NCBI GenBank assembly: GCA_031258005.1
Contig: JAIRNP010000171.1
Coordinates: forward strand, 1 to 37,125
Length of the DNA stretch: 37,125 nt
Reading direction: 5' to 3'
From: Treponema sp.
GTDB lineage: Bacteria > Spirochaetota > Spirochaetia > Treponematales > Breznakiellaceae
Part shown: in pieces, positions 16,383-25,741 of the stretch
How the letters are laid out: the number at the start of each line of letters is the position of its first letter
How positions within the stretch are numbered: position 1 is the stretch's first letter
Notes under the pieces: model-generated
Seen by the model: the letters and a program-made list of their open reading frames with translations, nothing else
Databases searched by the model: none
Told to the model about the DNA's origin: nothing
Made by a program: the position numbers and the translations under genes

Positions 16383-17363
16383 TTATCTTGTACCCCGGTT
16401 ACCGCCAACCAGGGTTCCTGGCATGTTGCTTGCTTCCCCTGATTTCTTGCTCCCATGGGGATGGGCTTGAGCATAGACGGCTTTTAGACGTTCCATGTTC
16501 ACATGGGTATACCGCTGGGTGGTGGCGATACTTTCATGACCTAAAAGGGCTTGTACCACCCGGACATCACAGCCGGCGTTTACCAGATGAGCCGCAAAGC
16601 TATGCCGCAGGGCATGAGGATGCAGGCGCTTCTGTAACCCTGAGCGCTGGGCATATTGGTGGATGATCCACCGCACCCCGCTCACAGATACCCCTTTCCC
16701 TTTCTGGTTGAGAAAGAGCCGGTCTCCTAGGTTTTCTTGCCGGAGCCTTTCCTGCCGGACGGGCAGATACGCTTTCAAGGCTTGCACCGCTTCACCGGAA
16801 AAAAACACGTACCGCTCCTTATCCCCCTTCCCAATGATCCGGGCACCGCTCAAGTCCTCGGCTACACGCCCCACCGTAAGGGTTACCACTTCGGATATCC
16901 TAAGACCCCCGGAATACATGATTAAAAGCAACGCCTTATCCCGTAGGGGCCACAGGATCCGGGCATGATCCGGAAGGGCGGCAAAAGCGGCCATTTCCTC
17001 CACCCAGAGAAAGACCGGTAAAGTTTTCGGGATCTTCAAAGAGGATACCAACTCGGTGGGATTATCCTTGCGGTACCCAAACCGAACCAGCCACCGGTAA
17101 AAGCCGCGCAGTGAAGCCAAGGCTCGATTCACCGTTACCACGGCCTTATCCTCAGCGCTTATATCCACCATGAAGCGCTGTACCTCCTGGCGGGTCGCCC
17201 TTTCCGCAGCAATTCCCTGTTTTTGGCAATACCCGGCAAAACGGGCGATATCCAGCCGGTATGCATCGAGGGTCCGCGCCGCCATACCCCGCACCGAAGC
17301 AAGGTACGCCAAGTAACGCTCCATTACCGAGGGAAGGGGCGGCTTCTCCCGCTTATTCGCCAT
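16383..17363 (-). CDS. xerC: Tyrosine recombinase XerC/CodV type
   Basis: Site-specific recombinase that, with XerD, resolves chromosome dimers at dif. The 326-residue product has an N-terminal core-binding (SAM-like) domain and the catalytic set Arg (GGLRISEVV), Lys (GKGDKERYV), His-x-x-Arg (HALRHSFAAH), His (LLGHESIA) and Tyr (TTQRYTHVN). A C-terminal tail of about 25 residues beyond the usual end is Gly/Ser rich. The order xerC-hslV-hslU matches the codV-hslV-hslU (clpQY) operon of Gram-positive bacteria. The start overlaps the topA stop by 11 bases. Which of the two recombinases is XerC or XerD is inferred from context. Confidence 0.92.
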   Translation of the reverse strand: MANKREKPPLPSVMERYLAYLASVRGMAARTLDAYRLDIARFAGYCQKQGIAAERATRQEVQRFMVDISAEDKAVVTVNRALASLRGFYRWLVRFGYRKDNPTELVSSLKIPKTLPVFLWVEEMAAFAALPDHARILWPLRDKALLLIMYSGGLRISEVVTLTVGRVAEDLSGARIIGKGDKERYVFFSGEAVQALKAYLPVRQERLRQENLGDRLFLNQKGKGVSVSGVRWIIHQYAQRSGLQKRLHPHALRHSFAAHLVNAGCDVRVVQALLGHESIATTQRYTHVNMERLKAVYAQAHPHGSKKSGEASNMPGTLVGGNRGTR

Positions 17364-19644
17364 GATCCTGTCCCACTATTGAGTCTTCATGGACCGGCTC
17401 ATCCAGCGAATCATCGCTGGAATGGAGATAATCACAGGCCGGGTTGATACAGGCCTTGTGGGAGCCGTTTTTCTTGTCGTATTTTTCTACCATGAATTGT
17501 CCGCACTTGGGACAGTTCTGTTTAATCGGTTTAAAGTGGCTGATAAAGTCGCACTCAGGATAGTTGGTACACCCATAGAATTCCTTACCCCGCTTCTTGG
17601 TCTTCCGGGCCACAATATCACCGCCGCAGCGGGGACAGGTGGCCAAGGGCAGGGATTTGGTGTGCCGGCATTCGGGAAATCCCGTACAGGCCAGGAAGAA
17701 CCCGAAGCGGCCCAGTTTTTTCACCAGGGGCCTTCCGCAGGCATCACACACCTGATCCGTTACTTCGTCCAAGCTGCCTTTGAAGGATTCCAGGGTTTTC
17801 CCCACCGCTTCAACTCTATCCTTAAAGGGAGCGTAAAATTCCTTGATCATGTCGGACCAGCGGAGCTGCTGCTCTTCCACCGCATCGAGTTTGTTTTCCA
17901 TAGAAGCGGTGAACGTGATGTCCACCACCTCAGGAAAATATTCCACCAGCATATCGCAGATAAGTTTCCCCAAGATCGTGGGAACCAACTGCTTATTGTA
18001 CCGGGTTACATAGTACCGATCCAGCAATACCGAGATGGTAGGCGCATAGGTGGAGGGCCGGCCAATCCCTTTTTCTTCCAGGGTCTTCACCATGGAAGCG
18101 TCGGTATATCGGCTCGGTCCCTGGGTAAAGTGCTGTTCAGGATAGAAAGCATCCATGAGCACCGGATCGCCGATCTTGAGGGAAGGGTAGCCATAGCCCC
18201 GTTCTTCCTTGGAAGGAAGGAGCTTCATCACCATATAAAAGCCTTTTTCTATGATTTTAGTTCCGGAGACCCTAAATACCCCTGCTCCGGCCTGAATGTC
18301 GGTACTCACGGTCCGGGTTTTCGCGGCCTTCATCTGGCTTGATACGAAGCGTTCCCAAATCAGCGTATAGAGCCTGAGTTGATCCCGGGAGAGCTGATCC
18401 TTTACCTCATCAGGGGTATACCGTACATAGGTGGGCCTGATGGCTTCATGGGCATCCTGGGCCTTTTTTCCCACGGTGTATTCCACCGCTGTTTCTGGAA
18501 GCTCCTGGGGGTACCGCTCCTGGATCCACCCCCGGACCTCCTCCAAGGCAACCCGGGATATACGCACCGAATCGGTACGCATATAGGTGATAAGCCCCAC
18601 CCGGGACGCGCCGATATTCACCCCTTCATAGAGCTGTTGGGCCACTTGCATGGTTTTTTTGCTGGTAAAGCCCAAACGATTTGCAGCAGCCTGCTGCAAC
18701 TGGGAAGTCGTAAAGGGAGGCTTGGGCCGCACAGTTTTGTCGATTTCCCGAATATCCGAAACCTTGCAGTCTACCCCGGTGATCTGATCGATGATTTCTT
18801 TAACCGCAGCTTCGTTTTTCAATACGGGCTTATTTCCCTGCCAGGTTACGAGCTGGGCGGTAAACCGGGACCTTCCCACCATAAAATCCGCTTCCAGGGT
18901 CCAGTATTCTTCGGGGATAAAGGACTCAAGCTCCTTTTCCCGTTCACAGATGAGCCGTAACGCCACCGACTGTACCCGTCCTGCAGAAAGCCCGTTTTTC
19001 ACCTTCTTCCAAAGCAGAGGGGAAAGGTTATACCCCACCAGGCGGTCCAGGACACGCCGGGCTTTCTGGGCATTTACCTTGGCCTCGTCAATCGAGCCGG
19101 GACAGGCCACCGCATCCTTAATCGCCATCGGGGTAATCTCATTGAAAGCGATCCGCTGAATGGGCACCCTCTCGGCTTTGGCAGTAATGGCGTTACGCAG
19201 ATGCCACGCAATGGCCTCTCCCTCCCGGTCATTATCACTGGCCAGGAGCACTCTATCTGACTTCTTGGCATCCCCCTGGAGTTCCTTGAGAATTCTCGCC
19301 CTTCCCCGGACCGTGATATATTCCGGTTCAAAATCATGGGCCACATCAATGGCTAAACGGGATTTAGGGAGGTCGATGAGGTGTCCCATGGAGGCTTTCA
19401 CCGTATAAGAAGCGCCCAAATACTTTTCAATGGTCTTTGCCTTGGCCGGAGACTCCACGATCACAAGAATCTTATGCTTCTTTTTTCCCTTTTGCTCTTT
19501 TTGCTTACGCTCTTTGACCGGTTTATCCCCTCGGCTTGGGTTTATATCGCTGTCCCTGCTCTTCACGGTGCGGTCCTGAACCGCTGACAAGGGCGCACGC
19601 TTTTTTCTCCCAGGAGAAAGGGGTTTATCGGTTTCTACAGTCAT
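17353..19644 (-). CDS. topA: DNA topoisomerase I (type IA)
   Basis: Relaxes negative supercoils through a transient 5'-phosphotyrosine bond. The 763-residue product begins its Toprim domain at KILVIVESPAKAKTIEKYLG (near residue 60). The active-site block is VGLITYMRTDSVRIS (Tyr of YMRTDS). The C-terminus has three four-Cys zinc ribbons (CDACGRP, CPRCGGD and CPKCGQF modules). Before the Toprim domain is a 55-residue Lys/Arg/Glu-rich extension. The ATG at 19644 was chosen because GGTGAG lies six bases before it and it falls eight bases past the dprA stop. The open frame continues farther upstream, but that part is dprA in another frame. Confidence 0.97.
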   Translation of the reverse strand: MTVETDKPLSPGRKKRAPLSAVQDRTVKSRDSDINPSRGDKPVKERKQKEQKGKKKHKILVIVESPAKAKTIEKYLGASYTVKASMGHLIDLPKSRLAIDVAHDFEPEYITVRGRARILKELQGDAKKSDRVLLASDNDREGEAIAWHLRNAITAKAERVPIQRIAFNEITPMAIKDAVACPGSIDEAKVNAQKARRVLDRLVGYNLSPLLWKKVKNGLSAGRVQSVALRLICEREKELESFIPEEYWTLEADFMVGRSRFTAQLVTWQGNKPVLKNEAAVKEIIDQITGVDCKVSDIREIDKTVRPKPPFTTSQLQQAAANRLGFTSKKTMQVAQQLYEGVNIGASRVGLITYMRTDSVRISRVALEEVRGWIQERYPQELPETAVEYTVGKKAQDAHEAIRPTYVRYTPDEVKDQLSRDQLRLYTLIWERFVSSQMKAAKTRTVSTDIQAGAGVFRVSGTKIIEKGFYMVMKLLPSKEERGYGYPSLKIGDPVLMDAFYPEQHFTQGPSRYTDASMVKTLEEKGIGRPSTYAPTISVLLDRYYVTRYNKQLVPTILGKLICDMLVEYFPEVVDITFTASMENKLDAVEEQQLRWSDMIKEFYAPFKDRVEAVGKTLESFKGSLDEVTDQVCDACGRPLVKKLGRFGFFLACTGFPECRHTKSLPLATCPRCGGDIVARKTKKRGKEFYGCTNYPECDFISHFKPIKQNCPKCGQFMVEKYDKKNGSHKACINPACDYLHSSDDSLDEPVHEDSIVGQDHGE

Positions 19645-19651
19645 CGCGGGC

Positions 19652-20626
19652 TCACCGATCCCCGTATCCAAGCTGTAAATTCTGGGCCAGCGAAGCCGTC
19701 CATGCGGAAACGCTGAATGCTCCTTCCTCGTGGGGGGATACCGGCGCTTCCTTGGGGCTAATGCCCCATTCATCAAGAATTTCTCCGGCAGAAGAGATCA
19801 CCTTGGCCCCCTCGGAGGCGAGTTTTCGGGTCCCTACTCCCTGAGGAGAGGCGAGTCCTGCGGAAGCTACCCAAAGGTCTCGGCCCTGTTCCAGCACAAA
19901 ACGAGCGGTGATGAGCGCCCCAGAAGATTCCGGGGCTTCCACAATCACGGTTCCCCGGGCAAGGGCAGAAATGATCCGGTTCCGGGCGGGGAAATGCCAT
20001 TTTCGGGGGGTGGTTCCCGGAGGATATTCACTCAGCAATACCCCTCCCTGCTCAACGATACGCCGGGCCAGGAGCCGGTTCCCTGCAGGGTACACCTCAT
20101 CCAAACCCGAACCCAATACCGCGATGGTAGGCGCGCCGCCATCGCTGTTCCCCCGATGAGCCATCCCGTCAATACCCAAGGCAAGGCCTGCAATCACCGG
20201 AATCCCCGCGTGGCCGAGGGTCTTGGCCATATTGTAGGCCTGAGTCAGGGCTGCCCCAGAAGGACGCCGGGTTCCTACGATGCCCACTATGGGCAATTCA
20301 GGATTGGGAAGCTGTCCCCGATAAAACAGTATGGCCGGAGGGTCATAGATCTCCCGCAGCAGCGGCGGATACTGGGGACTCACATAGGAAACATAGCCAA
20401 TGCCCCGCATTCGGGCCACTGCGACATCCCGTTCCGCTTGTGCGTGCACCGCATCCATATCCCAAGGCCGAGTCAAAGAACGGCCTATCAAGGTTTCTAT
20501 CGTTTTTTGGGAAAGTCCCCATAAATCCGCCTCCTGGTTACAGCGAATGCAGAGCCGTACCCGTTCAGCAGGAGTAAGCCGGGGTATTCGTCCTATCATT
20601 ACATCCACTAAGCCTCGATCAGCCAT
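19652..20626 (-). CDS. dprA: DNA processing protein DprA (Smf)
   Basis: Cytoplasmic protein that loads RecA on incoming single-stranded DNA during natural transformation and recombination. The 324-residue product has a helical N-terminal region and then the Rossmann-like core. The core shows LPIVGIVGTRRPSGAAL, VIAGLALGIDGMAHRGN, TIAVLGSGLDEVYPAGN, GVLLSEYPPGTTP and FPARNRIISAL, all DprA blocks. The motif usually written GSRxxS is GTRRPS here. There is no obvious C-terminal winged helix. It overlaps the TPR gene end by eight bases. AGGG seven bases before the ATG supports the start. Other competence genes are not in the window. Confidence 0.96.
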   Translation of the reverse strand: MADRGLVDVMIGRIPRLTPAERVRLCIRCNQEADLWGLSQKTIETLIGRSLTRPWDMDAVHAQAERDVAVARMRGIGYVSYVSPQYPPLLREIYDPPAILFYRGQLPNPELPIVGIVGTRRPSGAALTQAYNMAKTLGHAGIPVIAGLALGIDGMAHRGNSDGGAPTIAVLGSGLDEVYPAGNRLLARRIVEQGGVLLSEYPPGTTPRKWHFPARNRIISALARGTVIVEAPESSGALITARFVLEQGRDLWVASAGLASPQGVGTRKLASEGAKVISSAGEILDEWGISPKEAPVSPHEEGAFSVSAWTASLAQNLQLGYGDR

Positions 20627-21377
20627 AGAGCAACCCTAACACCGCCGCTTTATTCTGTTCCGCATCAGAACGCTTCTTAGGATCCTTGGTAATCTTGAGG
20701 ATTCGATCATAGAGGTCTACCGCACTATCATACCGGTGGGTCATATAATAAGCCCGGGCCAAAACAAACATGCCATCCACCTCATTTTTCGCCAGTTCCA
20801 CATACCGTTCCAAGTGGGGAATAGCTTCTTCAGGACGGTCAAGCTCGAATACGTACAATATCCCTAACCCATACTGGGCCCGGGCATACTCGTTGTCCAA
20901 TTCAATAGCCCGCAGAAAGGCCCCCTCTGCAAGCTCAAAGTAACGGATCCGCCGGTTATCACCCCCGCCGATCTCAGGACTGCCATAGGAGGTTTTGGCC
21001 ATAATCCCTGCGGAAACCCCCCGTAGGTAATGGGGGGACGGATCCGCCGGCGTATAGTAAATAGCCCGTTCCAGGGCATCCAAGGCTTCACCATGGAGAC
21101 CCCGATCCTGTAAGCGGGTAGCCAAAATTTTCCAATACACTCCGGTCTGGGCAGCGTCTTTTACCTGTTGTTCGATCTTTGCTTCATACAGGGCTATGGC
21201 TTCCCGAAGCCCCTGGATAGTGGTCGGAGGTCCTCCTCCCGGAGGCCCGAGTTCGGCAATCCGGGTCGCCAAGGTATCTCGGAACCGATACTTCCGGTAT
21301 ATATGGGTACCAAGCACCAGCGCCCCGATTACCAGAATCACCACGATGCCGATTACCGCATCTTTTTTAATGTTCAT
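20619..21377 (-). CDS. Membrane-anchored tetratricopeptide-repeat protein
   Basis: Function not recognised. The 252-residue product has one N-terminal transmembrane helix (residues 7-25, AVIGIVVILVIGALVLGTHI) with the rest likely periplasmic. TPR-like helices can be seen around residues 85-115 (LHGEALDALERAIYYTPADP), 150-185 (AEGAFLRAIELDNEYARAQY) and 200-240 (RYDSAVDLYDRILKITKDP). GAGG six bases before the ATG fixes the start. It lies between xerD and dprA in the array, with overlap to dprA. Such proteins are scaffolds; a role in division or envelope assembly is only inferred from position. Confidence 0.8.
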   Translation of the reverse strand: MNIKKDAVIGIVVILVIGALVLGTHIYRKYRFRDTLATRIAELGPPGGGPPTTIQGLREAIALYEAKIEQQVKDAAQTGVYWKILATRLQDRGLHGEALDALERAIYYTPADPSPHYLRGVSAGIMAKTSYGSPEIGGGDNRRIRYFELAEGAFLRAIELDNEYARAQYGLGILYVFELDRPEEAIPHLERYVELAKNEVDGMFVLARAYYMTHRYDSAVDLYDRILKITKDPKKRSDAEQNKAAVLGLLYG

Positions 21378-21385
21378 AGCCTACC

Positions 21386-22318
21386 TCATCCTCTCTGTTC
21401 AGGCCCGCTTCCATCCCTGCCATCGGCCCATAACTTCGGCATATAGTGCCGGTGCTGCTCCTTAAGCAGAGAAGTATCCACATGGGTATAGATTTGGGTG
21501 GTGGTCAAATCCGTATGACCTAACAGTTCTTGTACGGACCGCAGATCCGCTCCCCCGGCCAATAATTCGGTGGCAAAGGTATGCCGTAAAGCATGGATCT
21601 TGGAACTGATTCCCACAGGAACCGTGGTTTGGGCATAGGCCTTCCACATCCCTTTACGAGAAAGCCGCCTGCCGTTTTTGCTGATGAACAGGGCGGAACT
21701 CTGCTTGGAACCGGCCAGGTGCGGCCGAGCTTCCCTGAGGTAGCGTTTTAGCCAGGACGCCGCTTCCTCCCCAAAGATGGCGAATCGTTCCTTATTTCCT
21801 TTTCCCCGGATGATAATGAGCCCTTCCGCAAACATCATATCCCGGAGATTCAAGGAAACCGCCTCGGAAACCCGTAAGCCTGCAGAATAGATAAGTTCAT
21901 AGAGCGCTCGATTCCGCAAACCCCAGGGGGTACCCGTATCAATCAGTGCCAGCACCTGTTCCACCGATTCCCGGCTCAGCACCGGGGGCAGCCGGATACC
22001 CCATCGGGGAGATTCCAGGATGCTTGCAGGGTTGTCGGTCCTGATATGCTCATCTATGATAAAACGAAAAAAAGAACGCAGCGCGGCGATGCTTTTAGCG
22101 GTGGTTCGGGAACCGATACGGTCTTGGGTACGGCGCCGTTCCAAGTAACGAACCAGAGACAGGGTATCCACCGCTTCAAGGTCTATCTGGGCTTCGGCAA
22201 GCCAGCTCAAAAAGAGACGGATCTCTCCGGTATAGGTTGCTATCGTAAGGGACGCCCGGTGTTCTCCGTGCATAAGCCGGGAATAATACTGCTCCAGGAT
22301 ACCCTGTGGATCTACCAC
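21386..22318 (-). CDS. xerD: Tyrosine recombinase XerD type
   Basis: Partner recombinase for dif resolution with XerC. The 310-residue product carries the full catalytic set: Arg (SAGLRVSEAV), Lys (GKGNKERFA), His-x-x-Arg (HALRHTFATEL), His (LLGHTDLTT) and Tyr (TQIYTHVD). It starts with GTG at 22318 just past the ftsZ TAG, with a GGAAG-type ribosome site inside the end of ftsZ. It differs from the other recombinase at most positions outside the catalytic blocks, so the pair is not a recent duplication. Its position right behind ftsZ links dimer resolution to septation genes. Confidence 0.92.
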   Translation of the reverse strand: MVDPQGILEQYYSRLMHGEHRASLTIATYTGEIRLFLSWLAEAQIDLEAVDTLSLVRYLERRRTQDRIGSRTTAKSIAALRSFFRFIIDEHIRTDNPASILESPRWGIRLPPVLSRESVEQVLALIDTGTPWGLRNRALYELIYSAGLRVSEAVSLNLRDMMFAEGLIIIRGKGNKERFAIFGEEAASWLKRYLREARPHLAGSKQSSALFISKNGRRLSRKGMWKAYAQTTVPVGISSKIHALRHTFATELLAGGADLRSVQELLGHTDLTTTQIYTHVDTSLLKEQHRHYMPKLWADGRDGSGPEQRG

Positions 22319-22320
22319 CC

Positions 22321-23538
22321 CTATGCTTCCTTACCGGCCCCTGATACGGAGGGGTCTCTATGGAGATTGTTGTACTTTCGATCCCGGATTACCGTGGGAA
22401 CCTCCAGATCATCCTCCTGATAACTGCTATTCCGGGAGGAAATAAATTCCGTCCGTTTGGTCCGCTCCCGAATTTTTTCCCATTCATTAATATCAATGAA
22501 ATCGCTCTCCGCAGGCTTAACCGGTTCCCGGGCCGGTCCCTTCTGCAGGGGCTTTACCGTTTCCGTTTGAAAACCCGTAGCAATAACCGTTACCCGTAAC
22601 TTATCTTCCAGCGCGGTGTCCAGGGTTGAGCCCACGATAATCAGCGCGTCTGAATCAGCCTTGGCCGTAATAAGATTGACCACTTCCTGAAATTCCACGA
22701 GGGAAAAATCCTCGCCCCCGGAAACATTCACCAGAATCCGGGTGGCCCCTTCAATAGCGGTATCTTCCAAGAGGGGATTATCCACCGCAGTCGTGGCGGC
22801 TTCTGAGGCCCGGTTATCCCCGCTCCCATGGCCTATGCCCATGAGGGCATCTCCCTGGCCTTGAATAATCGCTTCTACATCGGCGAAGTCAATGTTAATG
22901 AGCCCGGTTTGATTCACCAGATCCGAGATGCCTTGTACCCCTTGCCGGAGCACATCATCGGCCTTGAGAAACGCTTCGGTGATGGGGGTTCGCCGCTCCA
23001 CAATATTAAGGAGATGCTGATTAGGGATGATGATAAGGGTGTCCACTACCTCCCGGAGTTTGGCAATCCCCGCCTCGGCCAGACGCATCCTGAAACGGCC
23101 CTCAAAGTCAAAAGGTTTGGTCACCACTCCTACGGTCAGGGCCCCGCACTCCTTGGCGATCCGAGCGATGACCGGGGCAGATCCCGTCCCTGTCCCGCCG
23201 CCCATGCCTGCGGTTACGAAGACCATATTGGCCCCTTTGAGGACTTCGGCGATCATCTCTTGGTCGTCATTGGCCGCCTTTTCACCGATCTCCGGTTTTC
23301 CTCCGGCCCCTCGGCCACCGGTGAATTTAGCGCCGATCTGCAATTTCTTGTTGGCCTTGCACTTATTGAGATCCTGCACATCCGTATTGACGGCGATAAA
23401 TTCCACCCCCTGTAAACCACAGCTAATCATACGGTTTACCGCGTTAGAACCGCCGCCGCCGGTACCGATGACCTTGATGACCGCCGGACTGGGGTTTGTC
23501 AATTTTTCGTCATGCACTTCAATACTCATAAAGTTCAT
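22321..23538 (-). CDS. ftsZ: Cell division GTPase FtsZ
   Basis: Tubulin-like GTPase that forms the division ring. The 405-residue product has the nucleotide-binding [16 protein letters not shown] near residue 20, the tubulin signature [20 protein letters not shown] near 105, and the T7-loop region [17 protein letters not shown] variable linker of about 60 residues is followed by the C-terminal peptide [11 protein letters not shown], which contacts FtsA. The ATG at 23538 has GGAGGG five bases upstream; a second ATG three codons on is less likely. The 84-base gap after ftsA is AT-rich near the ribosome site but shows no convincing promoter. Confidence 0.98.
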   Translation of the reverse strand: MNFMSIEVHDEKLTNPSPAVIKVIGTGGGGSNAVNRMISCGLQGVEFIAVNTDVQDLNKCKANKKLQIGAKFTGGRGAGGKPEIGEKAANDDQEMIAEVLKGANMVFVTAGMGGGTGTGSAPVIARIAKECGALTVGVVTKPFDFEGRFRMRLAEAGIAKLREVVDTLIIIPNQHLLNIVERRTPITEAFLKADDVLRQGVQGISDLVNQTGLINIDFADVEAIIQGQGDALMGIGHGSGDNRASEAATTAVDNPLLEDTAIEGATRILVNVSGGEDFSLVEFQEVVNLITAKADSDALIIVGSTLDTALEDKLRVTVIATGFQTETVKPLQKGPAREPVKPAESDFIDINEWEKIRERTKRTEFISSRNSSYQEDDLEVPTVIRDRKYNNLHRDPSVSGAGKEA

Positions 23539-23622
23539 ATATCCCTCCCAAAGCATCCCTTTATTTTTTTTATTTATAGTACAAAGTCTAGACACCAAAC
23601 GGCGCTAGTACAACCCGTTACC

Positions 23623-24864
23623 CTAAAAAAACTCATTCTTGAACCAGTCGATGATTCGACGCACCTTAGTCGGCCGCCCTTTGTCTCGGCTATGGAGTTC
23701 TCCGCCCCGGTCAGGCGCATTCCTGCGCTCCCGATCATCCCCTTCCAACACGAGCCCCACGGCAGTAGCGTAGATAGGACTGCGGTATTCTTCCACCAAG
23801 CCGCCCACAGGAAGGGGGCTTCCTATTCTTACCGGCAGCTTAAAGATATGAGACGCCAATTCCGCAGCCCCCAAAAGCTGGGCTCCCCCGCCGGTCAAGA
23901 CAATACCCCCGCCCAGGGGTCTTGAAAGGGAAAGTTTATCCAGCTTTTCCTTGACCATCTTGAAAATCTCCTCCATTCTGGGCCGGATGATCGCCAAGAT
24001 CTGGGATTTCGGTATGGGCATCGGAGGCCGCCCGCCGACTCCCGGGACAATCACCTCTTCATCCTCTTCAAACAAGCCTTCCCAACAGCATCCCGTATCT
24101 ATTTTAATCCGCTCGGCAGTCTCAAAAGAGATATTCTTTACCTTAGAGATATCACTGGTGATCATCCCGCCTCCCGCAGGAATGGTAACATTTGAATAGG
24201 GGGCTCCATCGGCATATACCAGTACATCCGTGGTCCCGCCCCCCAGGTCAAGCAGGGCCACGCCGATCTCTTTCTCTTCCAGGGTCAATACGGACCTGCT
24301 TGCCGCCAAGGACTGGAGGATGAGATCATTCACGATGAACCCTGCCCGGTTTACGCATTTTATCAAATTCTGGGCGCTGGTAACTGAACAGGTAATGATA
24401 TGTACCTCCGCTTCGAGACGCACCCCAATCATGTCCAGGGGATCCCGGATTCCCCGCTGATCGTCTACGATATAACTCTGGGGAATCACCTCGAGAACCT
24501 GCCGATCCATAGGAATAACCACTGCCCGGGCCGCTTCCAGTACCCGATTGATGTCCTCTGGTCCGATCTCCCGGGTCTCCCGGATTTTTCCGGTAACCGC
24601 CACGACCCCGCGAGAATTGATCCCGTCGATATGGTTTCCCCCGATTCCGGTCCAGCATACCTCCACTTCCCGTCCGCTCATCATTTCTGCCGCCTCAATA
24701 GCGGCAGCAACCGACCGGAGGGTGGCTTCAATATTGACCACCACCCCTTTTCGCAACCCTGTGGACGGACACACCCCTACACCGGTAATTGCGAGAATGC
24801 CATGTTCATTACGCTCGCCAATCACGGCGCAGACCTTCGTCGTCCCTATATCGAGGCCGACCAC
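23623..24864 (-). CDS. ftsA: Cell division protein FtsA
   Basis: Actin-like ATPase that tethers FtsZ filaments to the membrane. The 413-residue frame from the GTG at 24864 shows VGLDIGTTKVCAVIG (phosphate 1), VALLDLGGGTTDVLVY (phosphate 2) and GGIVLTGGGAQLLG (adenosine site). The C-terminal amphipathic helix RRIIDWFKNEFF is the membrane-targeting sequence. The start is doubtful. GTG has only a weak site, while an in-frame CTG at 24882 has AGGGGG six bases upstream, overlaps the ftsQ stop, and would add six residues so that the N-terminus matches typical FtsA proteins better. No in-frame ATG exists before the upstream TAA. Confidence 0.96.
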   Translation of the reverse strand: MVGLDIGTTKVCAVIGERNEHGILAITGVGVCPSTGLRKGVVVNIEATLRSVAAAIEAAEMMSGREVEVCWTGIGGNHIDGINSRGVVAVTGKIRETREIGPEDINRVLEAARAVVIPMDRQVLEVIPQSYIVDDQRGIRDPLDMIGVRLEAEVHIITCSVTSAQNLIKCVNRAGFIVNDLILQSLAASRSVLTLEEKEIGVALLDLGGGTTDVLVYADGAPYSNVTIPAGGGMITSDISKVKNISFETAERIKIDTGCCWEGLFEEDEEVIVPGVGGRPPMPIPKSQILAIIRPRMEEIFKMVKEKLDKLSLSRPLGGGIVLTGGGAQLLGAAELASHIFKLPVRIGSPLPVGGLVEEYRSPIYATAVGLVLEGDDRERRNAPDRGGELHSRDKGRPTKVRRIIDWFKNEFF

Positions 24865-24874
24865 TAATCCATCA

Positions 24875-25741
24875 TTAGCCAGAAGATGCCCCCTTTATTG
24901 TATAGGATGCCGTACCAGTTCTAAAATCGATCTCCTCAATCTTGGTGCCTTTTGAAACGCATACATCTACCACTAACAATACATAGCGGAGCATGCTTTC
25001 ATTTAAATCTGATCCCAGTCGAATCCTCACGGGATTGTGAACAGGATAGAGGATAACGTCATAACTGTCAAAGGACTTCCGGCTTAGGGTGATCTCCGAA
25101 ATAGCCGCCAACAGTTCCGGAGCAGCCTCCTGTATCCGGGCAAGATTGGCCAATAACGTCTTGGACATGAGGGGAAGCTGCATCCCCAAGAAGGGCGGTT
25201 CCGTGAGCAGTCCGGTTATAATCGGTATGGCTGGGGAGGCCGGGGTTTCCTGAGCCTCATACCCGATCTTGAAAACCACCCCCCGATGGTCAAAAAAGAC
25301 GGGGCATACCTTGTCGTTGCGCATCACAAAGGACAAGGCCACAGCTTTACGGCCTTTCAAAACAATCCGTACCGAATTGGGGAAACTTTTGATTACCCTG
25401 GCAGAAGCTACGGTGGATAAGACCTGTAATTGGGCTTCCGCTTTCCGGGAATTCACCGATACATAGGAAGATCTGCGGGTGATCCCCGCTTGTTTAAGCA
25501 CCATAGCCATATCCAATTCCGACATTCCCATTACTTCTACTCGGGACAAGGGCAGACACGGATTGACCACCAAGAGTAAAAGCAATTCCCCGCCGATAAT
25601 GGCCACAATAACGATGATAATCCATTTAAGCGCCTTTTCTATGAAAGAGATCCCTGCCGATTCATCCGCGGCTGTTTCTATATCATCGGATAAGAAGTCA
25701 GGGGATAGTATATCTTCGGTAAAAATATGGTCATCGGACAT
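24875..25741 (-). CDS. ftsQ: Cell division protein FtsQ/DivIB
   Basis: Bitopic divisome protein linking cytoplasmic and periplasmic parts. The 288-residue product has a cytoplasmic N-terminal segment of about 40 acidic residues and one transmembrane helix (WIIIVIVAIIGGELLLLLVV). A POTRA domain follows (LSRVEVMGMSELDMAMVLK... to FPNSVRIVLKGRKAVAL), then the FtsQ beta domain. The ATG at 25741 was preferred over one six codons upstream because GAGG lies six bases before it. It overlaps the ftsW end by 11 bases, and its own 3' end carries the ftsA ribosome site. Confidence 0.9.
   Translation of the reverse strand: MSDDHIFTEDILSPDFLSDDIETAADESAGISFIEKALKWIIIVIVAIIGGELLLLLVVNPCLPLSRVEVMGMSELDMAMVLKQAGITRRSSYVSVNSRKAEAQLQVLSTVASARVIKSFPNSVRIVLKGRKAVALSFVMRNDKVCPVFFDHRGVVFKIGYEAQETPASPAIPIITGLLTEPPFLGMQLPLMSKTLLANLARIQEAAPELLAAISEITLSRKSFDSYDVILYPVHNPVRIRLGSDLNESMLRYVLLVVDVCVSKGTKIEEIDFRTGTASYTIKGASSG

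Noticed and set aside
17389-18960. Two long plus-strand frames opposite topA
   Set aside because: topA is fully accounted for, with catalytic Tyr and zinc ribbons; the antisense frames show no domain or ribosome site.
16383-22318. The two tyrosine recombinases as parts of an integron or integrative element
   Set aside because: Both are full Xer-type proteins embedded in a conserved housekeeping array with no attachment sites or cassettes around them.
23539-23622. Promoter between ftsA and ftsZ
   Set aside because: TATAAA-like sequence is present in an AT-rich stretch but no acceptable -35 at correct spacing; best alternative matches only three to four of six at each box.
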